Below, piece after piece: positions 1-10,169 of a stretch of DNA of 64,000 nucleotides. Position 1 is the first letter of the stretch. Every line of letters begins with the position of its first letter. The notes under the pieces were generated by a model. That model saw only the letters and a program-made list of their open reading frames with translations, did not search any database and was not told the origin of the DNA. The position numbers were made by a program, and so were the translations under genes. This stretch comes from a bacterium (GTDB lineage Bacteria > Zhuqueibacterota > Zhuqueibacteria > Zhuqueibacterales > Zhuqueibacteraceae): the NCBI GenBank assembly GCA_023150945.1, contig JAKLJX010000004.1, positions 1-64,000 on the forward strand. The letters are read 5' to 3'.

Positions 1-254
1 ACAAGAGCAGATGAAAACAAAGATCAAAAGCATTTTCACTTTCGTTCACCAAAAGACAACAGCAAAAGAACAATAAAGCAAAATCACCCCAGTTCTCACA
101 AATTTGGGTAACATTTAATTTTGAGGCAACGGGCCGCCGGCGGTGCGCCTGAACGCCTCAGTGAACGATGTTCACCTCGCCGCCGGAATTGCAGTGTCTT
201 CAGCGAAACGCGCGCCAGAATTTGGCTCAGGCGAATCGCACGCTGGGCAGGGGT
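1..254. other. Gene-free, A/T-rich window edge
   Basis: No convincing reading frame on either strand. The first 120 bases are clearly more A/T-rich than the rest of the window, as expected of an intergenic or promoter region belonging to a gene left of the window. Bases 121-254 are GC-rich and lie just downstream of the miaA stop codon. No clear terminator hairpin was recognised. Confidence 0.5.
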
Positions 255-1205
255 TCACCGGGCGCTCTCGCCGGCAATTGCCTGCAGAATCGATTCCGCT
301 GCTTGCGCGGGAAGATCGCTCTCTTCGACTGCCAGCCACTCACAGTGCGGCCGCCGGCGGAACCAGGTTAACTGCCGCTTGGCATATTGCCGGCTATGGC
401 GCTGAATCAGCGTGACCATTTCCTCGTGCGAAATCTCTCCATTCAAGAATTGGAAGGCTTCCTGATAGCCGACGGTCTGCAACGCATTCAACTGAGGAGA
501 ATAGCCGCGTGCCAGCAACTGCCGGCATTCCTCGAGCAGCCCGGCCTCCAACATGGCCAGCACGCGCCGGTCGATGCGCTCATAAAGCCGGTGGCGCTCC
601 AGAGTCAGGCAGAAAAAACGATACCGAAAGGACGGCGGCTCGCTTGCGTGCTGCTGCAACTCCGTGAGCGTGAGTCCGCTGAGCCGATGAACCTCCAGCG
701 CGCGTACGAGGCGATGGCCATCATTGGGATGCAGCCGCGCGGCTGCTGCCGGATCAATCTGCGCCAGCTCTCGGTGCAAAGCGGGCGCACCCTCGTCCTG
801 CAATCGTTGCTGGAGCTGCGCGCGCAAGCGCAAATCCGAAGGCAGGGCCGCGGAAAAGCCTTCCAGCAGCGCCTGCAAATAAAAGCCGGAGCCGCCCACG
901 ACTAATGGCGTTCTGCCGCGCTGCATGATTTCCCCGACTACGCCGCGCGCCGCGCGGCCGTATTCGCCTGCGGTATACCACTCATCGGGATTACGGATGT
1001 CGATGAAATGATGCGGCGCTTGGCGGAGCTGCGCCGCGCTGGGCTTGGCCGTGCCGATATTCATGCCGCGATAGATTTGCCGCGAATCCGCCGAGACGAT
1101 TTCTGCCGGCAGACGGCGGGCGAGCGCCAGCGCCACCTCGGTTTTGCCCACGGCCGTGGGACCGGCGATCACGAGGGCTTGGGTAAGGAGGGAAGCGTCA
1201 CTCAT
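255..1205 (-). CDS. miaA: tRNA dimethylallyltransferase
   Basis: Transfers a dimethylallyl group to N6 of adenosine 37 of tRNAs reading UNN codons, in the cytoplasm. The 316-residue protein is of normal family length. It opens with a P-loop (GPTAVGKTEVA, about residues 15-25), followed by SADSRQIYRGMNIGTAKP, which contains the conserved substrate-binding Asp and Gln, and later VGGSGFYLQALLEG. The ATG overlaps the stop of the upstream methyltransferase gene as ATGA, so the two are translationally coupled. It is the last gene of a minus-strand run that also holds moaA and mutL. No hfq follows, although miaA-hfq linkage is common in other bacteria. Identification is secure. Confidence 0.97.
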   Translation of the reverse strand: MSDASLLTQALVIAGPTAVGKTEVALALARRLPAEIVSADSRQIYRGMNIGTAKPSAAQLRQAPHHFIDIRNPDEWYTAGEYGRAARGVVGEIMQRGRTPLVVGGSGFYLQALLEGFSAALPSDLRLRAQLQQRLQDEGAPALHRELAQIDPAAAARLHPNDGHRLVRALEVHRLSGLTLTELQQHASEPPSFRYRFFCLTLERHRLYERIDRRVLAMLEAGLLEECRQLLARGYSPQLNALQTVGYQEAFQFLNGEISHEEMVTLIQRHSRQYAKRQLTWFRRRPHCEWLAVEESDLPAQAAESILQAIAGESAR

Positions 1206-1807
1206 CTTTTGCGCGCCACCAGGCTGGCGACGGCTTTTTCATCGCAATCGGCGCAGCCGCGGATGACCGTCTCGCGATAATGCAAAATGCGCAATTCGGA
1301 AAAAGCCTGCAGCAGTTCGTTGTGATCGAGCAGAAACTCGGGATTGAATTTCCCGCCCGTCAGCTCGAGCTGGTCTTTGGTCATGGTTTCGAAAATCAGC
1401 AGGCCGCCGGGCAGCAGCGCCTGTTTGAGGGAAGGAAAGAGGCGGCGCTCGAGATAGTTGAAGTTGATGATGACTTGATAACGCGCCGCCGGCAGCGTCG
1501 CACTGGCGAGATCCATCACGGCAGGTTGAATGCGAACGCCACGCTGCTGCGCTTGTTCGGTGAGCCAGGTGATCGCGACATCCGAAATGTCAACCGCTGC
1601 CACGCTGAAACCGAGCTGCGCCAGGTAGAAGGCATTGCGCCCCGCTCCGCACGCGAGATCGAGGGCCGGGCCGCACGGCTGCCGGCGCAACAGCGCGGCA
1701 TGCGCCACCAGCCACTCGGCCGGCTCATGGCCGAAGAGGCCCATGCCGCGGCGCTGAAATTTTTCGTTCCAGCGCAGCCGATCGGGATGATGCAACCAAT
1801 CACTCAT
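1202..1807 (-). CDS. Class I SAM-dependent methyltransferase (TehB-like)
   Basis: A 201-residue protein with a Rossmann-fold methyltransferase core. Motif I is LDLACGAGRNAFYLAQLG (about residues 48-65), followed by an acidic motif II in VAAVDIS that would bind the ribose of S-adenosylmethionine. Size and motif spacing resemble the TehB/thiopurine-type small methyltransferases; the substrate cannot be read from sequence. The N-terminus has the pattern W...F..RG.G.FGHEPAEWL. An AGAAGG ribosome-binding site precedes the ATG. The gene ends in an ATGA overlap with miaA and starts 9 bases after moaA stops, so it is probably co-transcribed with both. Confidence 0.85.
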   Translation of the reverse strand: MSDWLHHPDRLRWNEKFQRRGMGLFGHEPAEWLVAHAALLRRQPCGPALDLACGAGRNAFYLAQLGFSVAAVDISDVAITWLTEQAQQRGVRIQPAVMDLASATLPAARYQVIINFNYLERRLFPSLKQALLPGGLLIFETMTKDQLELTGGKFNPEFLLDHNELLQAFSELRILHYRETVIRGCADCDEKAVASLVARKR

Positions 1808-1816
1808 GTTGCCTTC

Positions 1817-2842
1817 TCAACCACCGATGTAGGACATTTCCACTTTGGCGAGCGCCACCGTGGCCGCGCTGCGAATCTCCGAATACCGATCGCTGCGTTG
1901 CCGCCAAACCGAGGCTATTGCCGCGGTCAATTCGGCATCGGAGGCGCCGCTGCGCAGCAAAGCGCGCAAATCACGGCCGTGTGCCGCGAACAGGCAGGTG
2001 AAGAGTTTGCCGTCGGTGGAAAGGCGCGCACGCGAGCAGTCGCGGCAGAACGCGTGCGTCACCGAGGCAATGATGCCGATCTCGCCGCTGCCGTCGCGGT
2101 AGCGATAGCGCTCCGCCACTTCGCCGGCATAGTTGGGATCAACCGGCGCGATCGGCATCACGGCATCAATGGCTGCAATGATTTCCGCCGCTGGCACCAC
2201 TTCATCCATGCGCCAGCCGTTGCTGCTGCCGACGTCCATATATTCGATGAAGCGGACGATGTGCCCCGCGCCTTTGAAATGGCGCGCCATCGGCACCACG
2301 CTGTCCTCATTCACCCCGCGTTTGACCACCATGTTGATTTTGACCGGCGTCAATCCCGCCGCCGCGGAAGCCTCGATCCACTCCAGCACGCGCTCGACCG
2401 GAAAGTCCACGTCATTCATTTTTTGAAAGACGGCGTTGTCCAGGGAATCAAGACTCACGGTCATGCGGCGCAGGCCGGCGTCTTTCAGGGATTGCACCCG
2501 CCTGGCCGGAAAGGAGCCGTTGGTGGTCAAAGTCAAATCGAGGCCGGGCAAAGCCGCCAGCATGGCGATCAGCCGCTCTAGATCATGCCGCAGCAGCGGC
2601 TCACCGCCGGTCAGCCGGATCTTGCGGACGCCGAGATCCACGCACAGACGGGCGAGGCGGTAGATTTCTTCGAAAGTCAGCAATTCAGCGCGCGGCAGAA
2701 AAAGATGATCCTTGCCGAAAATTTCCTTCGGCATGCAATAGACACAGCGAAAATTGCAGCGGTCGGTAACGGAAATGCGCAAATCGCGCAGAGGGCGGCT
2801 TAGCGTGTCGGAGAGAGTCAGGCGAGCAGGTTGTGGAATCAT
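1817..2842 (-). CDS. moaA: GTP 3',8-cyclase (molybdenum cofactor biosynthesis)
   Basis: A radical SAM enzyme that converts GTP to 3',8-cyclo-7,8-dihydro-GTP, the first step of molybdopterin synthesis. The 341-residue protein carries the radical SAM motif CNFRCVYC (Cys29, Cys33, Cys36), then [12 protein letters not shown]. The C-terminal second [4Fe-4S] site is [14 protein letters not shown] followed by FTCLF. It ends in Gly-Gly, the conserved MoaA tail needed for activity. No other moa or moe gene is in the window. The product is nevertheless relevant locally, because a molybdenum hydroxylase is encoded at 57.8-61.7 kb. Confidence 0.96.
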   Translation of the reverse strand: MIPQPARLTLSDTLSRPLRDLRISVTDRCNFRCVYCMPKEIFGKDHLFLPRAELLTFEEIYRLARLCVDLGVRKIRLTGGEPLLRHDLERLIAMLAALPGLDLTLTTNGSFPARRVQSLKDAGLRRMTVSLDSLDNAVFQKMNDVDFPVERVLEWIEASAAAGLTPVKINMVVKRGVNEDSVVPMARHFKGAGHIVRFIEYMDVGSSNGWRMDEVVPAAEIIAAIDAVMPIAPVDPNYAGEVAERYRYRDGSGEIGIIASVTHAFCRDCSRARLSTDGKLFTCLFAAHGRDLRALLRSGASDAELTAAIASVWRQRSDRYSEIRSAATVALAKVEMSYIGG

Positions 2843-2961
2843 GGTAATTCAAGGTGCAGATCAAAAACCTCAGAGTCTCCACCGAGCGCGAAGTCTTGGA
2901 AATCCGGCTCAGCCGAGGTTGAAACATTTTCGGACAGACACGAATCCCGTCGCGAGGCCTT

Positions 2962-4779
2962 TCAGGTACGGCCGAATCGCTTGTCCAGTTCGGCCAGCGG
3001 AATGTTGACCACCACCGGCCGGCCGTGCGGACAAAAATACGGTGACTTGGTCGCGAACAGTTGATCGATGAGCGCATTCATGCTCGCCAGCGTCAAACGG
3101 TCGCCGGAACGAATGGCGGAGTGACAGGCAAACGAGGCCGCAATGTTCTCGCGAATCTCCAGCTTCTCGCGCTTGCCGCGTTTGTATTCGTCGACCATGT
3201 CGAGAATGACCTTGCTGTCCTGCAGGGTGGTGGAGTAGCGCGTGCCGGGCGGCACGCCCTCCAGCAGCAGCGTGCGATGGCCAAAGGGCTTGAGCGCAAA
3301 GCCGATTTTGGCCAGGAAGGGCAGCATCTCGAAGGCGATGTCATAGTCTTCTGCGCTTAACTCGACGACCACCGGAAAGAGCAAACGCTGGGTGGCCGGC
3401 TCTTGTTTGGTGAAGGCCTCGAGTGCCTGTTCATACAGAATCCGCTCGTGCGCCACGTGCTGATCAATCACCACCAGCCCGTTGGGTATCTGCGAAAAGA
3501 TGTAGCGGTTGTGCACTTGCCAGACATTGGTGCGCTCATGGAGACGGCTCTGCGCTTCCGGCGCAAGCTCCATCGGCCGATCGGCGGGAGTGGTTGGCGG
3601 CGGCAGCGGCAGGCCAAGCTGCCGGCCGGGATGTCTAACACGAAAGTCGGCCGGCGCAAAATTGTGCGGCCCCGGCGCGGCTGCAGGGGATTCGCCCTCG
3701 AGCGCGGGCCGTTCCGGCGCGGCCGGCCAGGTCATCACCGGCACCGCCCGGGCAAAATCGTTTGCCACGGGGATGACCGCATTGGTGTTGAGCGTTTGCT
3801 TGACCGCGGTGCGCAACAGCGCATAGATCAGCCGGTCATCAGCAAACTTCACCTCCATTTTGGTGGGGTGCACATTGACATCGACGCGGGTGGGATCGAC
3901 GCGCAGAAACACCGCAAAGAAAGGAAAGCCGCCATGCGCCAGCATTTCGCCATAGCCGGAAATCACCGCATGCTGCAGCGAGCGATCGGAGATGTAGCGG
4001 TGATTGAGAAACAGAAATTGCTCACCGCGGCTGCTGCGCACCGTGCTTTGTTTGCCGAGCACACCGCTGATCTCGCAAGCCGGGCCGCGATCCTGCAGCG
4101 TCACCAGGGCGTCGCGCATGCGGCTGCCATAAAGCGTGAACACGCGCTCGGCCAGGCTGCCGGCGGGCGGCATGTCGAGAATCACTTCGTCGTTGTGCAC
4201 GAAAGTGAAATAGACGCCGGGATAGCCGACACAAAAACGGTTGATCACCGCCAGAATTTGACGGTATTCGGTGGTCGTCGACTTCACGAACTTGCGCCGG
4301 CCGGGCGTGTTGAAGAAGAGATTTTTGACCGCGATGCTGGTGCCGGGCGTGCCCGCAGCAATGGTGAGATTGGATTGCACGCCGCCTTCCAACTCCACCA
4401 CAGTTGCTTCCGTGGCCCCCGGCTCCATGGTCTTGAGCACCACCTGCGCCACCGAGGCAATGCTGGCCAGCGCCTCCCCGCGAAAGCCGAGCGTGCGGAT
4501 GGCCTCCAGATCTGCGGCGGTCGCGATTTTGCTGGTGGCATGGCGCTGAAACGCCATCTGCGCATCCTCGCGACTCATGCCGCAGCCGTTGTCCACGACC
4601 TGAATGAGCACGCGGCCGCCGTCCTTCACCACCACGGTGATTTGCGTGGCGCCGGCGTCGAGCGCGTTTTCGATCAACTCCTTGACCACCGAGGCCGGGC
4701 GCTCGACCACTTCGCCGGCCGCGATTTTGTTGGTGAGATCCAGGGGCAGGAGCTTGATTTTCGAGGTGGAAGCAGACAC
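2962..4779 (-). CDS. mutL: DNA mismatch repair protein MutL
   Basis: A GHKL ATPase that couples MutS mismatch recognition to strand incision. The N-terminal ATPase motifs are intact: KIAAGEVVERPASVVKELI, ENALDAGA, DNGCGM and GFRGEALASI. The C-terminal domain holds DQHVAHERILYE, close to the metal-binding DQHA(x)2E(x)4E motif of endonuclease-type MutL with Val for the last Ala, plus ACHSAIRSGD and CPHGRP, so it is probably a nicking MutL. About 600 residues is a normal length. The start is uncertain: I use a GTG at 4779, just before the family-conserved KIKLLPLDLTNKIAAG; a TTG at 4824 would overlap radC. Confidence 0.95.
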   Translation of the reverse strand: MSASTSKIKLLPLDLTNKIAAGEVVERPASVVKELIENALDAGATQITVVVKDGGRVLIQVVDNGCGMSREDAQMAFQRHATSKIATAADLEAIRTLGFRGEALASIASVAQVVLKTMEPGATEATVVELEGGVQSNLTIAAGTPGTSIAVKNLFFNTPGRRKFVKSTTTEYRQILAVINRFCVGYPGVYFTFVHNDEVILDMPPAGSLAERVFTLYGSRMRDALVTLQDRGPACEISGVLGKQSTVRSSRGEQFLFLNHRYISDRSLQHAVISGYGEMLAHGGFPFFAVFLRVDPTRVDVNVHPTKMEVKFADDRLIYALLRTAVKQTLNTNAVIPVANDFARAVPVMTWPAAPERPALEGESPAAAPGPHNFAPADFRVRHPGRQLGLPLPPPTTPADRPMELAPEAQSRLHERTNVWQVHNRYIFSQIPNGLVVIDQHVAHERILYEQALEAFTKQEPATQRLLFPVVVELSAEDYDIAFEMLPFLAKIGFALKPFGHRTLLLEGVPPGTRYSTTLQDSKVILDMVDEYKRGKREKLEIRENIAASFACHSAIRSGDRLTLASMNALIDQLFATKSPYFCPHGRPVVVNIPLAELDKRFGRT

Positions 4780-4801
4780 GGCATCGAACCCGGGAGGTTG
4801 T

Positions 4802-5491
4802 TCACAACAAGCCTTCTTCGGCAAAGCTCAGGTAACGGTCTTTGCCGATGATGACATGATCGAGCACACGCAGATCAACCGCTTCGCAGGCGCTCTTGAG
4901 TTTTTTGGTCGCGCGCAAGTCTTCCGGGCTGGGCGCCGGCTCGCCGCTGGGATGATTGTGCACGAAGATGATGCCGGCCGCCTGCTCGTTGATGGCAAAC
5001 TTCACCACTTCGCGGGCATTCACCATGCTTTCCTGCAGCGAGCCTTCGAACACCTTGCGTTCGCGCAGCAGGCGGTTGCGCGTGTTGAGCAACAGAATGA
5101 AGAATTGCTCCCGCGGTTGATTGCACAGCCGCAGGTGCAGATAGTCGAACACGTCGCGGCTGGTGCGAATGTAGGGCCGTTCTTCATGCTGTTCCCGTGA
5201 CAGCCGCTTGCCGATTTCCAGCGCGGCTTTGAGTTGCGCGGTCTTGGCCATGCCCATGCCGTGCATCTGGCAAAGCTCTTCCGCGGCCTTGGTATCCAAT
5301 CCGCGAAAGCCCTTGGCTTCGACCAGCAATTTGCGCGCGAGATCCATCACTGACTGGCCGTGGTTGCCGGTGCGCAGCACGATGGCGAGCAACTCGGCAT
5401 CCGACAGGCTTTCCGGCCCGTGTTTCAACAAACGCTCGCGCGGGCGCTCGTTTTCCGGCCATTCAGCAAGGCGCAACGGATATTTTTGCAT
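4802..5491 (-). CDS. radC: RadC family JAB/MPN-domain protein
   Basis: A 229-residue RadC-family protein: an N-terminal helix-hairpin-helix-like region (GPESLSDAELLAIVLRTG) followed by an MPN/JAB metalloprotease-like domain with the zinc-site motif HNHPSGEPAPSPED. Despite its name, a role in DNA repair is not established; the family is often called DUF2466. I chose the ATG at 5491 because it has a strong GGGGGTGAC ribosome site, matches the usual MQKYPLRLAEWP-type start, and lies about 50 bases below a promoter-like sequence at 5547-5575. Longer upstream starts have no ribosome site. mutL follows closely. Confidence 0.93.
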   Translation of the reverse strand: MQKYPLRLAEWPENERPRERLLKHGPESLSDAELLAIVLRTGNHGQSVMDLARKLLVEAKGFRGLDTKAAEELCQMHGMGMAKTAQLKAALEIGKRLSREQHEERPYIRTSRDVFDYLHLRLCNQPREQFFILLLNTRNRLLRERKVFEGSLQESMVNAREVVKFAINEQAAGIIFVHNHPSGEPAPSPEDLRATKKLKSACEAVDLRVLDHVIIGKDRYLSFAEEGLL

Positions 5492-5546
5492 GTCACCCCC
5501 GGCAAAGAGGTTTTCAAATCTGCCCGGCGGCTTGGGCATTGGCAGG

Positions 5547-5575
5547 AACGTAGAAACTGCGTTGCAAAATTTCAA
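5547..5575 (-). promoter_or_regulatory. Candidate sigma70 promoter for radC (and mutL)
   Basis: On the minus strand TTGAAA (5575-5570), a 17-base spacer and TACGTT (5552-5547) form a reasonable -35 and a weak -10. Transcription would begin about 50 bases before the chosen radC start. The gap to uppP upstream (235 bases) is large enough for a separate promoter. Confidence 0.4.
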
Positions 5576-5726
5576 CAAATCTTTTTGATGAAGGTCGACG
5601 GACGGCGAGCAGAGCTGATCGCGGGAGAAAACGGAAACCGTGCACCGCCATCGCGGGTTCAGGAGAGTCCGACTGTTCTGACCCGCAAGGCCGGCCGCCG
5701 GGCGCGCCACGATTGCGCTGCGACTC

Positions 5727-6554
5727 TCAGCCCTGCCACAGCATCATGCCCAAAATCACAAAGCCGAGCACAATGCGATACCAGCCGAAGACTTCAAAGC
5801 TGTGTTTCTTGATGAACGACATGAAGGCGGCGATCACCAGCCAAGCCACCAGCAATGACACAATGAAGCCCACGGCAAAGATGACGGCATCATCGGCATT
5901 AAGCAGGCTGAAACGCTTCGCCAGGCTGTAAAGCGTTGCGGCAAAGATGGTGGGAATGGCGAGAAAAAACGAAAATTCGGCGGCGGCGGCGTGGCTCAAG
6001 CCCAGTACCAGCCCGCCCATGATGGTCGAGGCCGAGCGCGACATGCCGGGAATCAACGACAAGCATTGCGCCAAACCAATGCCCAATGCCTGCGTCCACG
6101 TAATGTCTTCCATCGTATCGACTTTCACGCGCAGGTGCAATTGCTCGATCAGGATGATGCCGACTCCGCCGACGATCAATGCCGCAGCAACGGTTTTGGG
6201 ATTGAACAGCAGCGCTTCGATCAGGTCGTGAAAGAAAAATCCAATGAGGGCCGCGGGCACGAAGGCGAGCATGACCCCGACGCCGAAGCGCCGCGCTTGG
6301 TCGACCGTCAGCCCGTCCGCTGACTGCGCCTTTCCCAGCATCGCGCTCACCAGCCGCCAAATGCGATTACGAAAGTAGATCAACACCGCGATGATGGCGC
6401 CCAGTTGGATGAAGATTTCAAACGTGTTGGCTTTTTCGCCGGTGAATTGCAGCCAGTTGCCGACCAGGATGAGATGACCGGTGGAGCTGACCGGCAGGAA
6501 TTCAGTGAGCCCCTCGACGATTCCCAAAACAACCGCGACCAAAATCTCGTTCAT
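5727..6554 (-). CDS. uppP: Undecaprenyl-diphosphatase
   Basis: An integral membrane enzyme (BacA/UppP family) that dephosphorylates undecaprenyl pyrophosphate, recycling the lipid carrier for peptidoglycan and other envelope polymers. The two signature regions are present: EGLTEFLPVSSTGHLIL near the N-terminus and PGMSRSASTIMGGL in the middle. Eight or so hydrophobic segments and 275 residues match the family. The start at 6554 follows a clear AAAGGA site 7 bases upstream and begins exactly at the conserved MNEILVAVVLGIVEG. It is downstream of glgB and a DUF4126 gene on the same strand. Confidence 0.96.
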   Translation of the reverse strand: MNEILVAVVLGIVEGLTEFLPVSSTGHLILVGNWLQFTGEKANTFEIFIQLGAIIAVLIYFRNRIWRLVSAMLGKAQSADGLTVDQARRFGVGVMLAFVPAALIGFFFHDLIEALLFNPKTVAAALIVGGVGIILIEQLHLRVKVDTMEDITWTQALGIGLAQCLSLIPGMSRSASTIMGGLVLGLSHAAAAEFSFFLAIPTIFAATLYSLAKRFSLLNADDAVIFAVGFIVSLLVAWLVIAAFMSFIKKHSFEVFGWYRIVLGFVILGMMLWQG

Positions 6555-6643
6555 CGACGTCCTTTCAAAGATGGAATTGCGTGCCGTTGGCATGAACGGC
6601 CAGAGATATACCGGCCAACCTGCTCGAATCCGTAACCGCCAAA

Positions 6644-7645
6644 TCAATTTACGGCACGCACGGCCGGCCTCGGCAGAAGTTGCAGGATCTTTGCGCCGCG
6701 GTTCGCGCTTTCCTTATAGAAGAAAAGCGTGCGCCGCTTTCCGTTGCTTTGCCAGCGCAATTCATCAAAGAGCAGACGCGATTCGAAGTGCTGCGCTTCG
6801 CCGCGCGTGAGGTCCAGCGGCACCTCCCGCACGCGGAACCAGCGCCGGGTCAGCAGGAAGGCGCGTTCTTCACTCAGGCAAAAGAAGGCAGCCGCGTGGC
6901 GGATGCCGTTCACGCCGGCGCCGATCACGCACGGCAGGCAGCAGCGCAGGTTGTGCAGCAATCCTCTCTTTTCTGCAAAGGTGCGGTAACTCTCCGGCAG
7001 CGTCTCCACGAGTGGCAACGGCAGAGGGGTGGGGAAGGAGAGCAGCTTCTTCAGCAAAAAGCGAATGCCGCGCAATTCAGCACGCAGTAGACGAAGGAGC
7101 CGGGGGGCCAAAGCGAGGAACAGGATGAGAAAAAGCCCGATGACCGCGAGGGTGGCGATTGGGTACTGCAAGGCAGCGAAGGTGCCGCCCACTGCCAAAA
7201 CATCTTCGCCCAAGCTCAGCCCGATATTGGTCAATGGTTCCGGGCTGTGATTGGCGAGCAAGCGAATGCCGGCTTTGGTGGAATGGCCGGAGAGGGCAAC
7301 ACCGCCGCACAGCAAACCGGCGACGGTTTTGGCCGCGGGATCGACTGCGCCGATGGCAGTGGCGCCCAGCAGCGCAGCACCCACCGGCCGGATGAAAGTG
7401 TGCAGGCTGTCCCAGGCGCTGTCAATCCACGGAATCTTGTCCGCCAGAAATTCTGCGAGGTAGGCAACGCCCGCCACCGCCAGCACGATCGGATCACTCA
7501 GAATCTGCAAATGCCCGAGCGCCGGATTGAGCTGCAGCAATCCCACACGCGTGCCCAGGCCGATTGCCAACACCGTCGCATACAAATTCACACCGGAAGC
7601 GAGGCCCAGCCCGGCGATGCTGCCCCAAACTGCCAAATTCTCCAA
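6644..7645 (-). CDS. DUF4126-domain membrane protein
   Basis: A 333-residue protein. The first ~180 residues match the DUF4126 pattern: GLGLASGVNLYATVLAIGL, FLADKIPWIDSAWDSLHTFIRP (quoted in part), and a Gly/Ala-rich hydrophobic stretch around GHSTKAGIRLLANHSPEP. Four to five membrane segments are likely. The C-terminal ~130 residues are basic, mostly soluble and not recognised. The start is TTG, supported by an AGGAAGGA ribosome site. The gene lies 36 bases after glgB stops, suggesting co-transcription. The function of the family is unknown. Confidence 0.8.
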   Translation of the reverse strand: MENLAVWGSIAGLGLASGVNLYATVLAIGLGTRVGLLQLNPALGHLQILSDPIVLAVAGVAYLAEFLADKIPWIDSAWDSLHTFIRPVGAALLGATAIGAVDPAAKTVAGLLCGGVALSGHSTKAGIRLLANHSPEPLTNIGLSLGEDVLAVGGTFAALQYPIATLAVIGLFLILFLALAPRLLRLLRAELRGIRFLLKKLLSFPTPLPLPLVETLPESYRTFAEKRGLLHNLRCCLPCVIGAGVNGIRHAAAFFCLSEERAFLLTRRWFRVREVPLDLTRGEAQHFESRLLFDELRWQSNGKRRTLFFYKESANRGAKILQLLPRPAVRAVN

Positions 7646-7681
7646 GGTGGATTGTCCTTCCTGCGCGTTGCGTTATTCCGT

Positions 7682-9919
7682 TTACTCGCGGCGGCCTTTG
7701 AATACCAGTACCGCGAGCGGCGGAAAAGTGATCTCCATCGAGTAGGGCTGATTGTGATGCGGCCGTTGCTCGGCGTGCACCCAGCCGGCATTGCCGACGT
7801 TGCTGCCGCCGTAGAGTTCGGAATCGCTGTTCAGCACTTCTTGATACGAAGTGAGGAAGGGCACGCCAATGCGGTAGTTGGGCCGCGCTACGGGAGTGAA
7901 ATTGCAGGCAAAGACCAGAACATCTTCGGCGTTCTTGCCGCGCCGCAGAAAGGAGATCAGGCTGGCGTCGAAATCTTGAAAGTCGATCCACTGAAAGCCT
8001 TCCCACGAGAAGTCGACTTCATAAAACGCGGGCTCGCGACAATAGAGGGCGTTGAGATCTCTGACAAAGCGCTGCAACTGGCGGTGGTGTTCATTGTCGA
8101 GCAAATGCCACTGGAGCGCGTCGGCGTGATTCCACTCCCACCACTGGCCGAACTCACTGCCCATGAAGGTGAGCTTCTTGCCGGGGTGGCCGTACATGTA
8201 GCCGAGCGCCACGCGGAAATTTGCCAGCTTCTGCCAGAGATCGCCCGGCATCTTGTCGAGGAGCGAGCGCTTGCCGTGCACGACTTCGTCATGGGAAAGC
8301 GGCAGGATGAAATTTTCCGTGAAGGCGTAATACATCGAAAAGGTGATGAGATTCTGATGATACTTGCGGTGAATGGGATCTTCGCGCATATAGCGCAGGA
8401 AATCATTCATCCAGCCCATGTTCCATTTGAAGGTGAAGCCCAGGCCGCCGAGGTAAGTGGGGCGCGACACCATCGGCCAGGCGGTGGATTCTTCCGCAAT
8501 CGTGATGGCGCCGGGAAAGCGATCGTGCACGACTTCATTGAGTTTCTTGATGAAGTCGATGGCCTCGAGGTTCTCGCGGCCGCCGAACTTGTTGGGCAGC
8601 CACTGGCCCTCCTGGCGGGAATAGTCGAGATAGAGCATGGAGGCCACGGCGTCGACGCGCAAGCCGTCGATGTGATACTCCTCCAGCCAGAACAGCGCGC
8701 TGGCAATGAGAAAGTTGCGCACCTCATTGCGGCCGTAGTTGAAGATGAGCGTGCCCCAGTCGGGATGCTCGCCCTGGCGCGGGTCAAGATGCTCATAGAG
8801 CGCGGTGCCGTCGAACCAGCGCAGCGCCCAGTCATCCTTCGGAAAGTGGGCCGGCACCCAGTCCATGATCACGCCGATATGGTTGCGGTGCATGAAATCG
8901 ACGAAATAGGCGAAATCCTCGGGCGTGCCGTAGCGCCGTGTCACCGCGAAATAGCCGGTGACTTGGTAGCCCCAGGAGGGATCATAAGGGTGCTCCATCA
9001 GCGGCATCAGCTCGATGTGAGTGTAGCCCATGTCTTTGACGTAAGCGGCCAGCTCCGGCGCGATTTCACGGTAGCTGCACCAATCATTTTCGCCGGCGCC
9101 TTTGCGCTTCCACGAGCCGAGATGCACTTCGTAAATCGACATGGGTCGATCGAGCCACAATGTTTCCCGGCGCGCGGCTATCCAGTCTTGATCCTGCCAT
9201 TGGTGCCTTTTGCGTTCGGTCACGATCGCCGCATTGTTGGGGCGCAGTTCCGTTGCCAGCGCATAGGGATCGCTTTTGACGCGCAAATGACCTTCGCGGG
9301 TTTTGATCTCGAATTTGTAAAGTTCGTTGGCCTGCAGGCCGGGAATGAAGATCTCCCAAACGCCGCTGAGATGCACCCGCATGGGATGGCGCCGGCCGTC
9401 CCAATTGTTGAAATTGCCGATAACGCTTACCCGCCGTGCGGCGGGCGCCCAGACGGCAAAGTGCACACCCGGCACGCCCTCCACCGTCATCAAATGCGCG
9501 CCCAGCTTGTCGTAAATGGTCCAGTGATTGCCTTCGGCAAAGAGATGCAGATCGAAATCGGTGAGAATGGGCAGGAAGGCATAGGGATCCGCGGTGCGGT
9601 ACGACTGGCCATAGCGGTTGATGATTTCCAACTCGTAGCGAAAGCGGCTGGTGCGGTCCGGGAATATCGCGGTGAAGAATCCCATGCCGTTGGCTTTGCT
9701 CATGGCCGTGGCCGCGCCGCGGTCAAGGTCAATGACCTTCACGGCTTCGGCCTCGGGCGCGAACACGCGAATGGCCAGGCCCTGTCCTTCATCGAGGGTG
9801 ACCAGGTGCGGTCCCAGAATCGAAAAGGGATCGTGATGATCACCGTGCAGCAGGCGATCGAGGTCTTTGGGCAAGAGTGTGCGAGTTTGTCTGGTTTCGG
9901 AGCTAGGAACAGGATTCAC
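7682..9919 (-). CDS. glgB: 1,4-alpha-glucan branching enzyme
   Basis: A GH13 enzyme that makes alpha-1,6 branches in glycogen. It has an N-terminal CBM48-type module ([20 protein letters not shown]) and a (beta/alpha)8 barrel with [17 protein letters not shown], the nucleophile region GLRVDAVAS (Asp423 by this start), the acid/base region AEESTAWP (about Glu476) and [10 protein letters not shown]. An all-beta C-terminus closes the protein. I prefer a GTG start at 9919 (745 residues) because a GGGAGAAG site precedes it. The upstream in-frame TTG at 9991 lies almost on the predicted transcription start and has no ribosome site. No other glycogen gene is visible nearby. Confidence 0.95.
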   Translation of the reverse strand: MNPVPSSETRQTRTLLPKDLDRLLHGDHHDPFSILGPHLVTLDEGQGLAIRVFAPEAEAVKVIDLDRGAATAMSKANGMGFFTAIFPDRTSRFRYELEIINRYGQSYRTADPYAFLPILTDFDLHLFAEGNHWTIYDKLGAHLMTVEGVPGVHFAVWAPAARRVSVIGNFNNWDGRRHPMRVHLSGVWEIFIPGLQANELYKFEIKTREGHLRVKSDPYALATELRPNNAAIVTERKRHQWQDQDWIAARRETLWLDRPMSIYEVHLGSWKRKGAGENDWCSYREIAPELAAYVKDMGYTHIELMPLMEHPYDPSWGYQVTGYFAVTRRYGTPEDFAYFVDFMHRNHIGVIMDWVPAHFPKDDWALRWFDGTALYEHLDPRQGEHPDWGTLIFNYGRNEVRNFLIASALFWLEEYHIDGLRVDAVASMLYLDYSRQEGQWLPNKFGGRENLEAIDFIKKLNEVVHDRFPGAITIAEESTAWPMVSRPTYLGGLGFTFKWNMGWMNDFLRYMREDPIHRKYHQNLITFSMYYAFTENFILPLSHDEVVHGKRSLLDKMPGDLWQKLANFRVALGYMYGHPGKKLTFMGSEFGQWWEWNHADALQWHLLDNEHHRQLQRFVRDLNALYCREPAFYEVDFSWEGFQWIDFQDFDASLISFLRRGKNAEDVLVFACNFTPVARPNYRIGVPFLTSYQEVLNSDSELYGGSNVGNAGWVHAEQRPHHNQPYSMEITFPPLAVLVFKGRRE

Positions 9920-10006
9920 GGCCGCTTCTCCCTTCGAATTGCGATTGCTGCCCTGCTTCGGCCGCAATCGTGCATGCGTGTGCCGGATCAAAGTGAAAGT
10001 GGGCTG

Positions 10007-10035
10007 ATGATAGCAAATTTATGACTGAAGCGCAA
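10007..10035 (-). promoter_or_regulatory. Candidate sigma70 promoter for glgB
   Basis: Minus strand: TTGCGC (10035-10030), 17-base spacer, TATCAT (10012-10007). The -10 matches the consensus at 5 of 6 positions. The implied start of transcription near 10000 leaves a leader of about 80 bases before the GTG at 9919. Confidence 0.45.
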
Positions 10036-10072
10036 GCCCGCAGGCGCACCATGAAATAATGCAACCAAACAC

Positions 10073-10104
10073 TTGTATTTTGCAAAAATAAATCCTATTT
10101 TTGC
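10073..10104 (+). promoter_or_regulatory. Promoter with overlapping palindromic operator
   Basis: TTGTAT (10073-10078), 17-base spacer and TATTTT (10096-10101) form a plausible sigma70 promoter for the zinc-ribbon gene at 10170. A perfect inverted repeat, GCAAAAATA (10082-10090) and TATTTTTGC (10096-10104) with a 5-base gap, covers the -10 box. That is the usual position of a repressor operator. The palindrome is seen directly; regulation is inferred. Confidence 0.45.
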
Positions 10105-10169
10105 GGCGAATTCGAGCGATGGTGCAAACCTCGGCAGTCGACCCACTCTTTGAAGGAGACGTTCCATCC

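Noticed and set aside
7247-10024. 925-codon plus-strand open frame across DUF4126 and glgB
   Set aside because: Antisense shadow of well-supported minus-strand genes; the His/Gln/Ala-rich translation shows no family motifs and arises from GC-rich codon bias.
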